A stretch of DNA of 64,000 bases from Streptomyces sp. NRRL F-6676. Its GTDB lineage: Bacteria; Actinomycetota; Actinomycetes; Streptomycetales; Streptomycetaceae. The DNA lies in NCBI RefSeq assembly GCF_000725625.1, contig NZ_JOHS01000008.1, positions 62,001 through 126,000 on the forward strand, written 5' to 3'. Within the stretch, counting starts at the first letter, position 1. Each line of letters starts with the position of its first letter. The notes under the pieces were generated by a model. The model made no database searches, was not told where the DNA came from, and saw only the letters and a program-made list of their open reading frames with translations. Position numbers and translations under genes: made by a program. Positions 54,847 through 62,799 of this stretch are shown here, one piece after another.

Positions 54847-55575
54847 TCAGCGGGCCTCGGCGGCGCGCAACGCCTCCTGGGTCGGGGCGGTGCCGCCCAG
54901 GTGTGCGGGCATCCACCACGTGTCGTGGGGGCCCTTCGGACGTACGGGGTAGGCGCGCTGTGCGGCCTCCAGCAGTTCCTGGACGCGCTCCCGCAGCCGC
55001 CGGGTGATCGCACCGGCGTACTGGTCGCGCGCGGCCTCGACCGCCTCGCCGACCCGGATGGTGATGGGGGTGTGGCTGCGCTTGAAGTTGCGCGGGTGCC
55101 CCTTGGTCCAGAGCCGCTGGGTGCCCCACAGCGCCACCGGGACCAGCGGCACCCCCGCGTCCTGCGCCAGCCGGGCCGCGCCGGACTTGAAGCTCTTCAG
55201 CGTGAACGACTGCGAGATCGTGGCCTCCGGGAAGATGCCGACCACCTCGCCGGAGCGCAACGAGTCCAGCGCGTGCTCGTACGCCGCCTCGCCCTGCCCC
55301 CGGTCGACCGGGATGTGCCGCATGCCGCGCATCAGCGGGCCGGAGATGCGGTGCCGGAACACCGAGTCCTTGGCCATGAAGCGGACCAGCCGCTTCTGCG
55401 GCCGGGCGGCCAGACCGGCGAAGACGAAGTCCAGATAGCTGATGTGATTGCTCACCAGCACGGCACCGCCCGACCGCGGAATGTTCTCCGCGCCCTGGCA
55501 GTCGATCTTCAGGTCCCACGCCTTGAACAGCGTGCGGGCGAAACCGATGACGGGGCGGTAGACCAGCTCTGCCAT
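54847..55575 (-). CDS. 1-acylglycerol-3-phosphate O-acyltransferase (PlsC family)
   Basis: A 242-aa membrane-associated acyltransferase. LVSNHISYLDFVFAG is the NHxxxxD catalytic motif, VGIFPEATIS the phosphate-binding block and VPLVPVALWG the third. It transfers acyl groups in phospholipid synthesis. Start at 55575. Convergent with the transglutaminase-like gene. Confidence 0.9.
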   Translation of the reverse strand: MAELVYRPVIGFARTLFKAWDLKIDCQGAENIPRSGGAVLVSNHISYLDFVFAGLAARPQKRLVRFMAKDSVFRHRISGPLMRGMRHIPVDRGQGEAAYEHALDSLRSGEVVGIFPEATISQSFTLKSFKSGAARLAQDAGVPLVPVALWGTQRLWTKGHPRNFKRSHTPITIRVGEAVEAARDQYAGAITRRLRERVQELLEAAQRAYPVRPKGPHDTWWMPAHLGGTAPTQEALRAAEAR

Positions 55576-55893
55576 GGGACGGGGTGGCCCCTTCCTGCTT
55601 CTGCCGGGGAAGGGACTCCCGGCATCAAGTTACGCAGCCGTAGGTTTGCGGCTCTCGCAGATCGTGCCCGAAGAACGAGCGGGGGACCAGCCCTGGTGCC
55701 CGAGGGAGGCGAGATCCTCGTCACGTCGTCACATCGCCACGTCCTCACATCGACGAGTCGACACATCGCTGTGCCGCCGCACCGGGAATCCCCGCGGCCC
55801 CGCCGGTGGTTGCCCGGAGGGCACAGGGCACAGGGCACAGGGCACGCGGGCCGCGCCCCGGGTGCTACGTCGACGGCGGAGTGGAGGACCTCG
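55576..55893. other. 318-bp gap between plsC-type and thioredoxin-like genes
   Basis: No gene seen. It contains CACATCG-type near repeats (55735-55775) and a 7-bp tandem repeat (55819-55845). The GGAGG ribosome site of the thioredoxin-like gene is at 55883-55887. Confidence 0.65.
55819..55845. repeat. 7-bp microsatellite GGGCACA, 3.9 copies
   Basis: GGGCACA repeats at 55819, 55826 and 55833, with GGGCAC at 55840. Short perfect repeats of this kind are slippage-prone. Confidence 0.9.
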
Positions 55894-56223
55894 GTGCACG
55901 GGCAGGACGACGACAGACGGCTGGGCGAGGACCAGTTGGGGCGGGAGCTGGGGGAGCGGGCCACGCTCGTACAGTTCTCCACCGCGTTCTGCGCCCCCTG
56001 CCGGGCCACCCGGCGGGTGCTCGCCGAGGTCGCCGGAATGGTGCCGGGCGTGGTCCACATCGAGATCGACGCCGAGCGACACCTCGACCTCGTACGAGCG
56101 CTCGAGGTGGAGGCGACCCCCACGGTGCTCGTCCTCGACGCCGCCGGACGTGTCGTACGGCGTGCGGCGGGGCAGCCGCGCAGGGTGGACGTGATCGCCG
56201 CGCTCGGCGAGGCGGTGCGATGA
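55894..56223 (+). CDS. Thioredoxin-like protein
   Basis: A 109-aa thioredoxin fold with LVQFSTAFCAPCRATRRVLA; the redox pair is Cys33-Ala-Pro-Cys36 instead of the usual CGPC, which should alter redox potential. The cis-Pro region is EVEATPTVLVLDAAG. GTG 55894 has GGAGG upstream. No signal peptide. Possibly co-transcribed with the flavin reductase gene 208 bp downstream, though a TTGACT at 56265 suggests a separate promoter. Confidence 0.85.
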   Translation: MHGQDDDRRLGEDQLGRELGERATLVQFSTAFCAPCRATRRVLAEVAGMVPGVVHIEIDAERHLDLVRALEVEATPTVLVLDAAGRVVRRAAGQPRRVDVIAALGEAVR

Positions 56224-56431
56224 CGGACGGCTGGTCCCGGCGGTCCGCGGCGGCCGGGGCGTACTTGACTGCGCGCACCACCTTTCGTCAACCTGACCGC
56301 ATGTCGTCGGAAACCCTTCTCGCCGGGCGCGGCCACCGGTCCGCCGCCCGAGGAGTGCGCGGCGCGCGCTGTCCGGGCCGTTGAACAGTCACGGTCCCAC
56401 GCGCCCCGCCACCCCCCGGAAAGACGACTCG

Positions 56432-56953
56432 ATGACGGCCCCTTCCTCGCTCGGCAGTTCCTTCGGCCCCGCCCTGCCCGCCTCCCCCGATCTGCTCCGC
56501 TCCGTCTTCCGGCGGCACGCGGCCGGGGTCGCCGTCGTCACCGCGCGGGGCGGTGCGGGGCCGGTCGGCTTCACCGCCACCTCGCTCACCTCCGTCTCCG
56601 CCGACCCGCCGCTCGTCTCCTTCGGGATCAGCACCGGCTCCTCCAGCTGGCCGGCCGTCGCCGCGGCCGGACACGTCGGCGTCCACATACTCGGCGAGCA
56701 CCAGCGGGAGCTGGCCGGTACCTTCGCGCGCCACGGCGCCGACCGTTTCGGGGCGCCCACCGGATGGCGCGAGGGACCCGAGGGCGTGCCGGTCCTGGAC
56801 GGCGTCCTGGCCTGGCTGGTGTGCCGCGTGGTCGCGCGGGTCCCGGCGGGGGACCACCGGATCGTGCTGGCCGAGGTCGCCGTCGGCGACCCCTCGGGGG
56901 AGGGCCGCCCCCTCGTCTACCACCAGGGACGATTCAACGGTCTGCGGGACTGA
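56432..56953 (+). CDS. Flavin reductase-like FMN-binding protein
   Basis: A 173-aa split-barrel protein: FRRHAAGVAVVTARGGAGPVGFTATSLTSVSADPPLVSFGI is typical of PF01613 flavin reductases, with VHILGEHQRELAGTFA and a late HHRI-like DHRIVLAEV. It supplies reduced FMN to a monooxygenase or acts as an oxidoreductase; no partner monooxygenase is next to it. ATG 56432 follows GGAAAG. Confidence 0.88.
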   Translation: MTAPSSLGSSFGPALPASPDLLRSVFRRHAAGVAVVTARGGAGPVGFTATSLTSVSADPPLVSFGISTGSSSWPAVAAAGHVGVHILGEHQRELAGTFARHGADRFGAPTGWREGPEGVPVLDGVLAWLVCRVVARVPAGDHRIVLAEVAVGDPSGEGRPLVYHQGRFNGLRD

Positions 56954-57045
56954 ACCGTCCCTGTTCCCGGGGCCTCTCGAGCCCGCCGCGCGGCGTTGTC
57001 AAGGTCACAGTTCCAAGCGCTTGCTCAGTGGGCACGATATGAGTG

Positions 57046-57061
57046 TACTGACGAGTAATAT
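57046..57061 (+). promoter_or_regulatory. Candidate TetR-type operator and -10 region upstream of etfB
   Basis: TACTGACGAGTA (57046-57057) is an inverted repeat with TACT/AGTA arms overlapping TAATAT (57056-57061), a good -10 element. The flanking 57010-57065 stretch is AT-rich for this genome. A fatty-acid-type TetR regulator is one possibility; the regulator is not in the window. Confidence 0.4.
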
Positions 57062-57165
57062 TTCGTTCGGGACGCGGTCCGTCCCGACCGGGATCGGCCG
57101 CTCCGGGCGCCTATGCTGCCTGGAAGAAGGCAGACCGGAAATGTCGATGCAGTAGGAGAGCCGGC

Positions 57166-57951
57166 GTGAGCTTGAGGATCGTTGTCACTGTGAAGTACGT
57201 GCCCGACGCCACCGGCGACCGGCACTTCGCCGAGGATCTGACCGTGGACCGGGACGACGTGGACGGTCTGCTCTCCGAGCTGGACGAGTACGCGGTGGAG
57301 CAGGCGTTGCAGATCGCCGAGAGTGCCGACGACGCCGAGGTCACCGTCCTGACCGTCGGCCCCGAGGACGCCAAGGACGCGTTGCGCAAGGCGCTGTCGA
57401 TGGGCGCCGACAAGGGCATCCACGTCGAGGACGACGACCTGCACGGCACCGACGCGATCGGCACTTCCCTGGTCCTGGCCAAGGCGGTCGAGAAGGCCGG
57501 TTACGACCTGGTGGTCTCCGGCATGGCCTCCACCGACGGCACGATGGGGGTGGTGCCCGCGCTCGTGGCCGAGCGGCTGGGTGTGCCGCAGGTGACGCTG
57601 CTGTCCGAGGTGTCCGTGGAGGGCGGTGTGGTCACGGGCCGCCGGGACGGCGACACCGCCTCCGAGCAGCTCCAGGCCTCCCTGCCGGCGGTCGTGTCGG
57701 TCACCGACCAGTCCGGCGAGGCCCGTTACCCCTCCTTCAAGGGGATCATGGCGGCGAAGAAGAAGCCGGTGGAGTCCTGGGACCTGTCCGACCTCGGCAT
57801 CGAGGCCGGGGAGGTGGGCCTGGAGGGCGCCTACACGGTCGTCGAGTCCGCAGCCGAGCGTCCGGCCCGCACCGCCGGCACGATCGTCAAGGACGAGGGC
57901 GAGGGCGGCAAGCAGCTCGCCGAGTACCTCGCGAGCCAGAAGTTCATCTGA
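57166..57951 (+). CDS. etfB: Electron transfer flavoprotein, beta subunit
   Basis: A 261-aa ETF beta protein: [17 protein letters not shown] at the N-terminus, [11 protein letters not shown], and the AMP-site region [23 protein letters not shown]. It ends with an extended arm that embraces the alpha subunit. GTG 57166 follows AGGAGAG. ETF carries electrons from acyl-CoA and related dehydrogenases to the quinone pool via ETF-QO (not in the window). Operon with etfA. Confidence 0.95.
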   Translation: MSLRIVVTVKYVPDATGDRHFAEDLTVDRDDVDGLLSELDEYAVEQALQIAESADDAEVTVLTVGPEDAKDALRKALSMGADKGIHVEDDDLHGTDAIGTSLVLAKAVEKAGYDLVVSGMASTDGTMGVVPALVAERLGVPQVTLLSEVSVEGGVVTGRRDGDTASEQLQASLPAVVSVTDQSGEARYPSFKGIMAAKKKPVESWDLSDLGIEAGEVGLEGAYTVVESAAERPARTAGTIVKDEGEGGKQLAEYLASQKFI

Positions 57952-58006
57952 GGACGACTCCTCACCGCCCCGCAGACTTCGCACATCCGCAAGGAGATTC
58001 GTTCCC

Positions 58007-58969
58007 ATGGCTGAAGTTCTCGTCTACGTCGACCACGTGGACGGTGCCGTCCGCAAGCCCACCCTGGAGCTGCTGACCCTGGCCCGCCGCGTCGGCGAGC
58101 CGGTCGCCGTCGCGCTCGGCAACGGCGCCGCCGACACCGCCGCCGCGCTCGCCGAGCACGGCGCGGCCCGGGTCCTCACCGACGACGCCGCCGAGTACGC
58201 CGACTACCTCGTCGTCCCCAAGGTCGACGCCCTCCAGGCCGCCGTCGCCGCCGTCTCCCCGGCCGCCGTGCTCGTACCCTCCTCCACCGAGGGCAAGGAG
58301 ATCGCCGCCCGCCTCGCGCTGCGCCTGGGCTCCGGCGTCATCACCGACGCTGTCGACCTGGAGGCCGGTGAGGAGGGCCCGGTGGCCACCCAGTCGGCGT
58401 TCGCCGCCTCCTACACCACCAAGTCCCGCGTCTCCAAGGGCACTCCGGTCATCACCGTCAAGCCCAACAGCGCCGCCGTCGAGGCGGCCCCGGCCGCCGG
58501 CAGTGTCGAGGCGCTGAGCGTCACGTTCTCCGACGGTGCCACCGGTACGAAGGTGACCTCGCGTACGGCGCGGGAGTCGACCGGGCGCCCGGAGCTGACC
58601 GAGGCCGCGATCGTCGTCTCCGGCGGCCGCGGCGTCAACGGCGCGGAGAACTTCTCGCTCATCGAGAACCTCGCCGACTCCCTCGGTGCGGCCGTCGGCG
58701 CCTCGCGTGCCGCCGTGGACGCCGGGTGGTACCCGCACTCCAACCAGGTCGGGCAGACCGGCAAGTCCGTCTCGCCGCAGCTGTACATCGCCAACGGGAT
58801 CTCCGGGGCGATTCAGCACCGGGCGGGTATGCAGACGTCGAAGACGATCGTCGCGGTCAACAAGGACGCGGAGGCGCCGATCTTCGACCTCGTCGACTAC
58901 GGGGTGGTCGGTGACCTCTTCGAGGTCGTGCCGCAGCTGACGGAGGAGATCAAGGCGCGCAAGGGCTGA
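58007..58969 (+). CDS. etfA: Electron transfer flavoprotein, alpha subunit
   Basis: A 320-aa ETF alpha protein. The C-terminal FAD domain has [49 protein letters not shown] and the ending [20 protein letters not shown], all conserved. AAGGAGA precedes ATG 58007. Partner of etfB, 55 bp upstream. Confidence 0.96.
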   Translation: MAEVLVYVDHVDGAVRKPTLELLTLARRVGEPVAVALGNGAADTAAALAEHGAARVLTDDAAEYADYLVVPKVDALQAAVAAVSPAAVLVPSSTEGKEIAARLALRLGSGVITDAVDLEAGEEGPVATQSAFAASYTTKSRVSKGTPVITVKPNSAAVEAAPAAGSVEALSVTFSDGATGTKVTSRTARESTGRPELTEAAIVVSGGRGVNGAENFSLIENLADSLGAAVGASRAAVDAGWYPHSNQVGQTGKSVSPQLYIANGISGAIQHRAGMQTSKTIVAVNKDAEAPIFDLVDYGVVGDLFEVVPQLTEEIKARKG

Positions 58970-58989
58970 GCCCGCGCGTGTGGATGGTG

Positions 58990-59036
58990 GCGGGGCGGTG
59001 GGGTGTGCGGGAGTTCTCTCGCCCCCGCCGCCCCGC
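58990..59036. terminator. Hairpin between etfA and the convergent hypothetical gene
   Basis: GCGGGGCGGTGGGG (58990-59003) pairs with the inner part of CCCCCGCCGCCCCGC (59022-59036) with one mismatch. It closes both converging transcripts. Confidence 0.65.
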
Positions 59037-59041
59037 GCCTC

Positions 59042-59869
59042 TTACCGGCGGCGCCCGTAAGGCTCCAGGCCGGACGGCGTGACCAGCTTCTCCTCCGCGA
59101 ACAACCGGGTGCCCCGTGCGCACAGGTCCGGATCGTGGCGGGCCCGGGAGACGAACTCCTCCGCCGTCACGCCGAACAGCTCGCGCAACCGAGGCGTGGC
59201 GAGCAGGAGTTCGGTGAGCAGCGCGCGCTCGCCCGGGTGCCGGCGCGGGGTGCCGGTGCCCGTGCCGTCGTGCAGGACGCCGCGGCGGTTGACGTAGGCG
59301 TGGACACCGTTCAGCCGTTCCCCGCACTCCAGTTCCACCCGTACCGCGTACGAGGGCAGCCAGGCGCGGTCGTAGCCGCCGGTGGGGCGGAAGACGCCCT
59401 CGCTGGCGTCGATGACGGCCAGTTGCTCCTCGTCCAGCCAGGTCACGAACAACTCCCGTACCGTGCCGGGGGAGTGGAACGGTGACGCGGAGACGTAGCC
59501 CAGCAGGCTGATGTGCGCCGAGACGCCGATGTCGATGCCCGTCACCCGCGCCTTGACCATCGGGATCGGCGCGGTGATCCCGGAACCGGCCATCTTGTGC
59601 CGGAGCTGGCCGGGGCAGGCGTTGGAGCCGATGGCGAGGACGGGGACCCGGTCCGCGTAGGTGCAACGGTCCAGCGGCAGCAGGTGGTTCCCGGAGAGCA
59701 GCCCGGAGGACGCCGGCCACGCGCCCGGGTAGAGCAGCGGGTGCTCGCGCGGGGCGTCGGCGAGCCCGAGCGCCTCCAGAGTGCGGTCCTCGCTCCTGCG
59801 GTCCTCGCTCCTGCGGTCCTCGCTCCTGCGGTCGTCGGGAACGCGGTCGTCGGTGACGTGGTCCGGCAC
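59042..59869 (-). CDS. Conserved hypothetical protein, possibly gamma-glutamylcyclotransferase-like
   Basis: A 275-aa protein of unknown function. VPVLAIGSNACPGQLRHKM recalls the GSN-x-L loop of gamma-glutamylcyclotransferase-fold proteins, but the resemblance is weak. The N-terminus carries RRSED repeats encoded by a perfect 15-bp array (59783-59827). GTG 59869 lies seven bases after the LacI stop, so the two genes are probably co-transcribed. A start after the repeat is possible. Confidence 0.6.
   Translation of the reverse strand: MPDHVTDDRVPDDRRSEDRRSEDRRSEDRTLEALGLADAPREHPLLYPGAWPASSGLLSGNHLLPLDRCTYADRVPVLAIGSNACPGQLRHKMAGSGITAPIPMVKARVTGIDIGVSAHISLLGYVSASPFHSPGTVRELFVTWLDEEQLAVIDASEGVFRPTGGYDRAWLPSYAVRVELECGERLNGVHAYVNRRGVLHDGTGTGTPRRHPGERALLTELLLATPRLRELFGVTAEEFVSRARHDPDLCARGTRLFAEEKLVTPSGLEPYGRRR
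59783..59834 (-). repeat. 15-bp tandem repeat encoding RRSED, three perfect copies
   Basis: GCGGTCCTCGCTCCT on the plus strand repeats at 59783, 59798 and 59813, with a partial copy to 59834. It is in frame in the hypothetical gene, so copy-number change would only alter the charged N-terminal tail. Confidence 0.9.
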
Positions 59870-59876
59870 GGGCGGC

Positions 59877-60926
59877 TCAGTTCGCCGGGGGCAGTTCGCC
59901 GGAGCCGCGCTGGATCAGCCGGGTCGGCAGATCGATCCGCTCCGGGCCGAGGGGGCCGCCGTCGAGCTGGCGGAAGAGCCGTTCCGCAGCCGTGCGGCCC
60001 AGCGCGGCGGCGTCCTGGGCGACGACGGTGACACCCGGCCGGAGCAGATCGGCGAGCTCGAAGTCGTCGAAGCCGACCAGGGCGACCGGGCGGCCGAGTT
60101 CCGCGAGGACCCGGACGACGGTGACGGTGACGCGGTTGTTGCCCGCGAAGATCGCGGTCACCGGGGAGGAGCCGGCCAGCATCTCCTCGGCGGCGCGCCG
60201 CACCCGCTCCGGGTCGGTGACGCCCAGCGACATCCAGCCGTCCGCCACGGTTATCCCGGCGTCCTCCATGGCCGCCCGGTACCCGCGCAGACGTTCGGCG
60301 GCGGTGTGGATGCGGGGCATGTCGCCGATGAAGCCGATCCGGCGGTGGCCGTGCGCGATGAGGTGGGCGACGCCGTCGCGCGCCCCGCCGAAGCTGTCCG
60401 AGAGCACCACGTCGGCGTCGATCCGGCCGGCCGGACGGTCCACGAACACCGTGGCCACGCCCGCCTTCAACTCCGGCTCCAGATAACGGTGGTCGTCCCC
60501 GGCCGGGATCACCACCAGCCCGTCCACGCGCCGCGCGCACAGCGCGAGCACCAGCTCCTGCTCGCGCTCCGGGTCCTCCGCGCTGGAGCCGTTTATCAAC
60601 AGCGCGCCGTGCGCCCGGGCCACCTCCTCCACCGCGCGGCTGAGCGGACCGTAGAACGGGTCGGCCAGATCCTCCAGGACCAGGCCGATGCTCGCCGTAC
60701 GGCCCTTGCGCAGCACCCGGGCGCTGTCGTTGCGCCGGAAGCCCAGCGCGTCGATGGCCTCCTGGACGCGCCGCTCGGTGTCCGGGGTCACCCCGGGCTC
60801 GCCGTTGACTACGCGCGAAACGGTCTTCAGACCGACTCCGGCACGCGCCGCGACGTCCTTCATGGTCGGGCGGTTTCCGTAGCGGCTGGCCGCGATGCGG
60901 TCTCCTCGGCGGGCGGTCTCGGGCAC
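59877..60926 (-). CDS. LacI-family transcriptional repressor
   Basis: A 349-aa LacI protein. HTH is TMKDVAARAGVGLKTVSRVV (residues 21-40), followed by hinge NDSARVLRKGRTASIGLV and a periplasmic-binding-protein-like sensor domain (VFVDRPAGRIDADVVLSDSF). GTG 60926 (VPETARRGDR) is the chosen start; MKDVAARAG could also serve. Divergent from a ROK kinase across a perfect operator, so it probably responds to a sugar handled by that kinase. Confidence 0.9.
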   Translation of the reverse strand: MPETARRGDRIAASRYGNRPTMKDVAARAGVGLKTVSRVVNGEPGVTPDTERRVQEAIDALGFRRNDSARVLRKGRTASIGLVLEDLADPFYGPLSRAVEEVARAHGALLINGSSAEDPEREQELVLALCARRVDGLVVIPAGDDHRYLEPELKAGVATVFVDRPAGRIDADVVLSDSFGGARDGVAHLIAHGHRRIGFIGDMPRIHTAAERLRGYRAAMEDAGITVADGWMSLGVTDPERVRRAAEEMLAGSSPVTAIFAGNNRVTVTVVRVLAELGRPVALVGFDDFELADLLRPGVTVVAQDAAALGRTAAERLFRQLDGGPLGPERIDLPTRLIQRGSGELPPAN

Positions 60927-61024
60927 GATGCGCTGTCCTGTCCTGTCGTCCACGGGGTCCGGCACGGCTCCTGTTCGCACCCGGGATGCGTCGGTCCATG
61001 GGGTTGTATGAGGATGTGGCGTCG

Positions 61025-61049
61025 AGCATAGAGCCTGGACAACGTTGTC
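61025..61049. promoter_or_regulatory. LacI operator and lacI -10 element
   Basis: GACAACGTTGTC (61038-61049) is a perfect 12-bp palindrome with the central CG expected of LacI-family sites. TATGCT on the minus strand (61030-61025) is a good -10 for lacI, so the operator falls inside the lacI promoter spacer. It can also control the divergent ROK gene. Confidence 0.8.
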
Positions 61050-61127
61050 AGATGCGGGAGAGACTGTCCACCGCAATCTCCGGCCTGCGCTTTCCCGCCG
61101 ATACGAAACTGGGGAGACCACACACTG

Positions 61128-62081
61128 ATGCACACCGACCTCGTGGCCGCGCTCGACATCGGAGGTACCAAGATCGCTGGTGCGCTGGTGGACGGCCATG
61201 GCCGGATACTGCTGCGCGCTCAGGCCGCCACGCCCGCGCAGGAGGACGGCGACACCGTGATGGGCGCCGTGGCCCAGGTCCTCGGCGAGCTGACCGCCTC
61301 GCCGCGGTGGGGCGCGGTGCGAGCCGTCGGCATCGGCAGCGCGGGCCCCGTGGACGCCTCCGCGGGGACGGTGAGCCCGGTCAACGTGCCGGGCTGGCGC
61401 GGCTATCCGCTCGTCGAGCGAGTGCGGGCGCTGACCGGCGGGCTGCCGGTCGAACTGATCGGCGACGGGGTGGCCATCACGGCGGCCGAGCACTGGCAGG
61501 GCGCGGCGCGCGGCCACGACAACGCGCTGTGCATGGTGGTCTCGACAGGCGTCGGCGGGGGTCTGGTGCTCGGTGGACGGCTGCACCCCGGGCCGACCGG
61601 GAACGCCGGGCACATCGGGCACATCAGCGTCGACCTCGACGGGGACGCGTGCCCGTGCGGGGCGCGTGGCTGCGTGGAGCGCATCGCCAGCGGGCCGAAC
61701 ATCGCGCGGCGCGCGGTGGAGCGGGGCTGGCGGCCCGGGGCGGACGGCGACGCGTCGGCCGTGGCGGTGGCCGCGGCGGCGATGACCGGTGACCCGGTGG
61801 CGGTCGCCTCGTTCGAGCGGGCGGCGCAGGCGTTGGCGGCGGGGATCGCGGCGACGGCGACGCTCGTCGAGATCGACATCGCGGTGATCGGCGGGGGTGT
61901 GGCCAAGGCGGGCGAGGTGCTGTTCGCCCCGCTGCGGCGGGCGCTGACGGATTACGCGACGTTGTCGTTCGTGCGGGGGCTCGAGGTGGTGCCGGCGCGG
62001 ATGGGAACGGACGCCGGGCTGGTGGGGGCGGCGGCCGCGGCGTTGACGGGGGTGGAGGAGGGGACGGTGGCGGGCGTCTAG
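61128..62081 (+). CDS. ROK-family sugar kinase
   Basis: A 317-aa ROK protein. AALDIGGTKIAGALVD is the ATP motif; STGVGGGLVLGG and GNAGHIGHISVDLDGDACPC follow, with the ROK zinc motif CPCGARGCVE intact. Likely a glucokinase or N-acyl-hexosamine kinase. Regulated by the facing LacI protein. Ends near the hairpin at 62151. Confidence 0.92.
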   Translation: MHTDLVAALDIGGTKIAGALVDGHGRILLRAQAATPAQEDGDTVMGAVAQVLGELTASPRWGAVRAVGIGSAGPVDASAGTVSPVNVPGWRGYPLVERVRALTGGLPVELIGDGVAITAAEHWQGAARGHDNALCMVVSTGVGGGLVLGGRLHPGPTGNAGHIGHISVDLDGDACPCGARGCVERIASGPNIARRAVERGWRPGADGDASAVAVAAAAMTGDPVAVASFERAAQALAAGIAATATLVEIDIAVIGGGVAKAGEVLFAPLRRALTDYATLSFVRGLEVVPARMGTDAGLVGAAAAALTGVEEGTVAGV

Positions 62082-62150
62082 ACTCCGCCCTCGCCTCCCC
62101 CTTCCCGCGTCCCCGGCTTCCCCCTGGGCCCTTCGGCGGACCGCACAGTT

Positions 62151-62177
62151 CCCCGCGCCCCCACGAGGGACGCGGGG
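62151..62177 (+). terminator. Hairpin downstream of the ROK gene
   Basis: CCCCGCG (62151-62157) pairs with CGCGGGG (62171-62177), with additional C/G pairs inside. The flanking ACAGTTCCCCGCGCCC resembles half of the 72-bp palindromes elsewhere, so this may be a decayed copy. Confidence 0.5.
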
Positions 62178-62347
62178 ATCCGCGCGTGAGACCCCCGCCC
62201 GCCCGCGCGGATCCCGGCCGACCGTTCGGGCAAAGGGCGAGAATGCGCCATCCAGAGACGTCACGTGGATTCCACCCGACGTTGGTCGGCCGAAAACTGG
62301 TGAGCTTTTATTCTCCCGGTTGTATCGGTCGTCGAGGAAGGAAAAAC

Positions 62348-62704
62348 ATGAAGATGTGGTCCCGAAAGGCATGGTTGTTGCTCAGTGCTTTAGCGCTGAG
62401 CCTGGGTACGGTTCTCGCTGCCCCGGCGACCTCCGCATCCGCGCTCAACGGAGTTGCCTGCGACGAAGACGGCTATCTGCGCATCTGGTACACGTCGTGG
62501 ACCTCCGACGGTTTCGAATACCAGGCCAGCTATTGCTGGGCCAATGCGGGCGAGGACGACCAACTTTATGTTCCGCGCGTCACGCACCTGCACTCCGGCA
62601 ACAATGCCGGTTACGTCATCATCGACGAAAGCAGGAGAATTTCTTTCGGGAAGTGGTGGTCCGGCGACCTTTCGGGTGCTGTGACCTTCCTCCACATCGA
62701 CTGA
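62348..62704 (+). CDS. Small secreted protein, beta/gamma-crystallin (killer-toxin-like) type
   Basis: A 118-aa precursor with a Sec signal peptide (KMWSRKAWLLLSALALSLGT, cleavage near ATSASA). The mature part has YCWANAG, HSGNNAGYVIIDESRR and FGKWWSG, a pattern I associate with Streptomyces beta/gamma-crystallin proteins such as the killer toxin-like protein SKLP. Two Cys could form a disulfide. GGAAGG precedes ATG 62348. Codon use is visibly AT-richer than the neighbours, as is the upstream DNA, suggesting late acquisition or relaxed selection. No immunity gene is evident. Confidence 0.62.
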   Translation: MKMWSRKAWLLLSALALSLGTVLAAPATSASALNGVACDEDGYLRIWYTSWTSDGFEYQASYCWANAGEDDQLYVPRVTHLHSGNNAGYVIIDESRRISFGKWWSGDLSGAVTFLHID

Positions 62705-62744
62705 TCCGCACGTCGGCGGACGGCAGCTCCGTCGAGGGAGCCGA

Positions 62745-62777
62745 TGGCCGGCCGGTGCACCGAGCGCCGGCCGGCCA
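62745..62777. terminator. Perfect 11-bp convergent terminator hairpin
   Basis: TGGCCGGCCGG (62745-62755) pairs perfectly with CCGGCCGGCCA (62767-62777) around an 11-nt loop, between the secreted protein gene and the GH27 gene. Confidence 0.8.
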
Positions 62778-62799
62778 CCACCTCGTCGTGGACCGCCTG

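Noticed and set aside
62141..62180. A third full copy of the 72-bp palindrome
   Set aside because: Only one arm (AGTTCCCCGCGCCC) is recognisable; the other is reduced to a short stem. Recorded as a simple hairpin and possible remnant.
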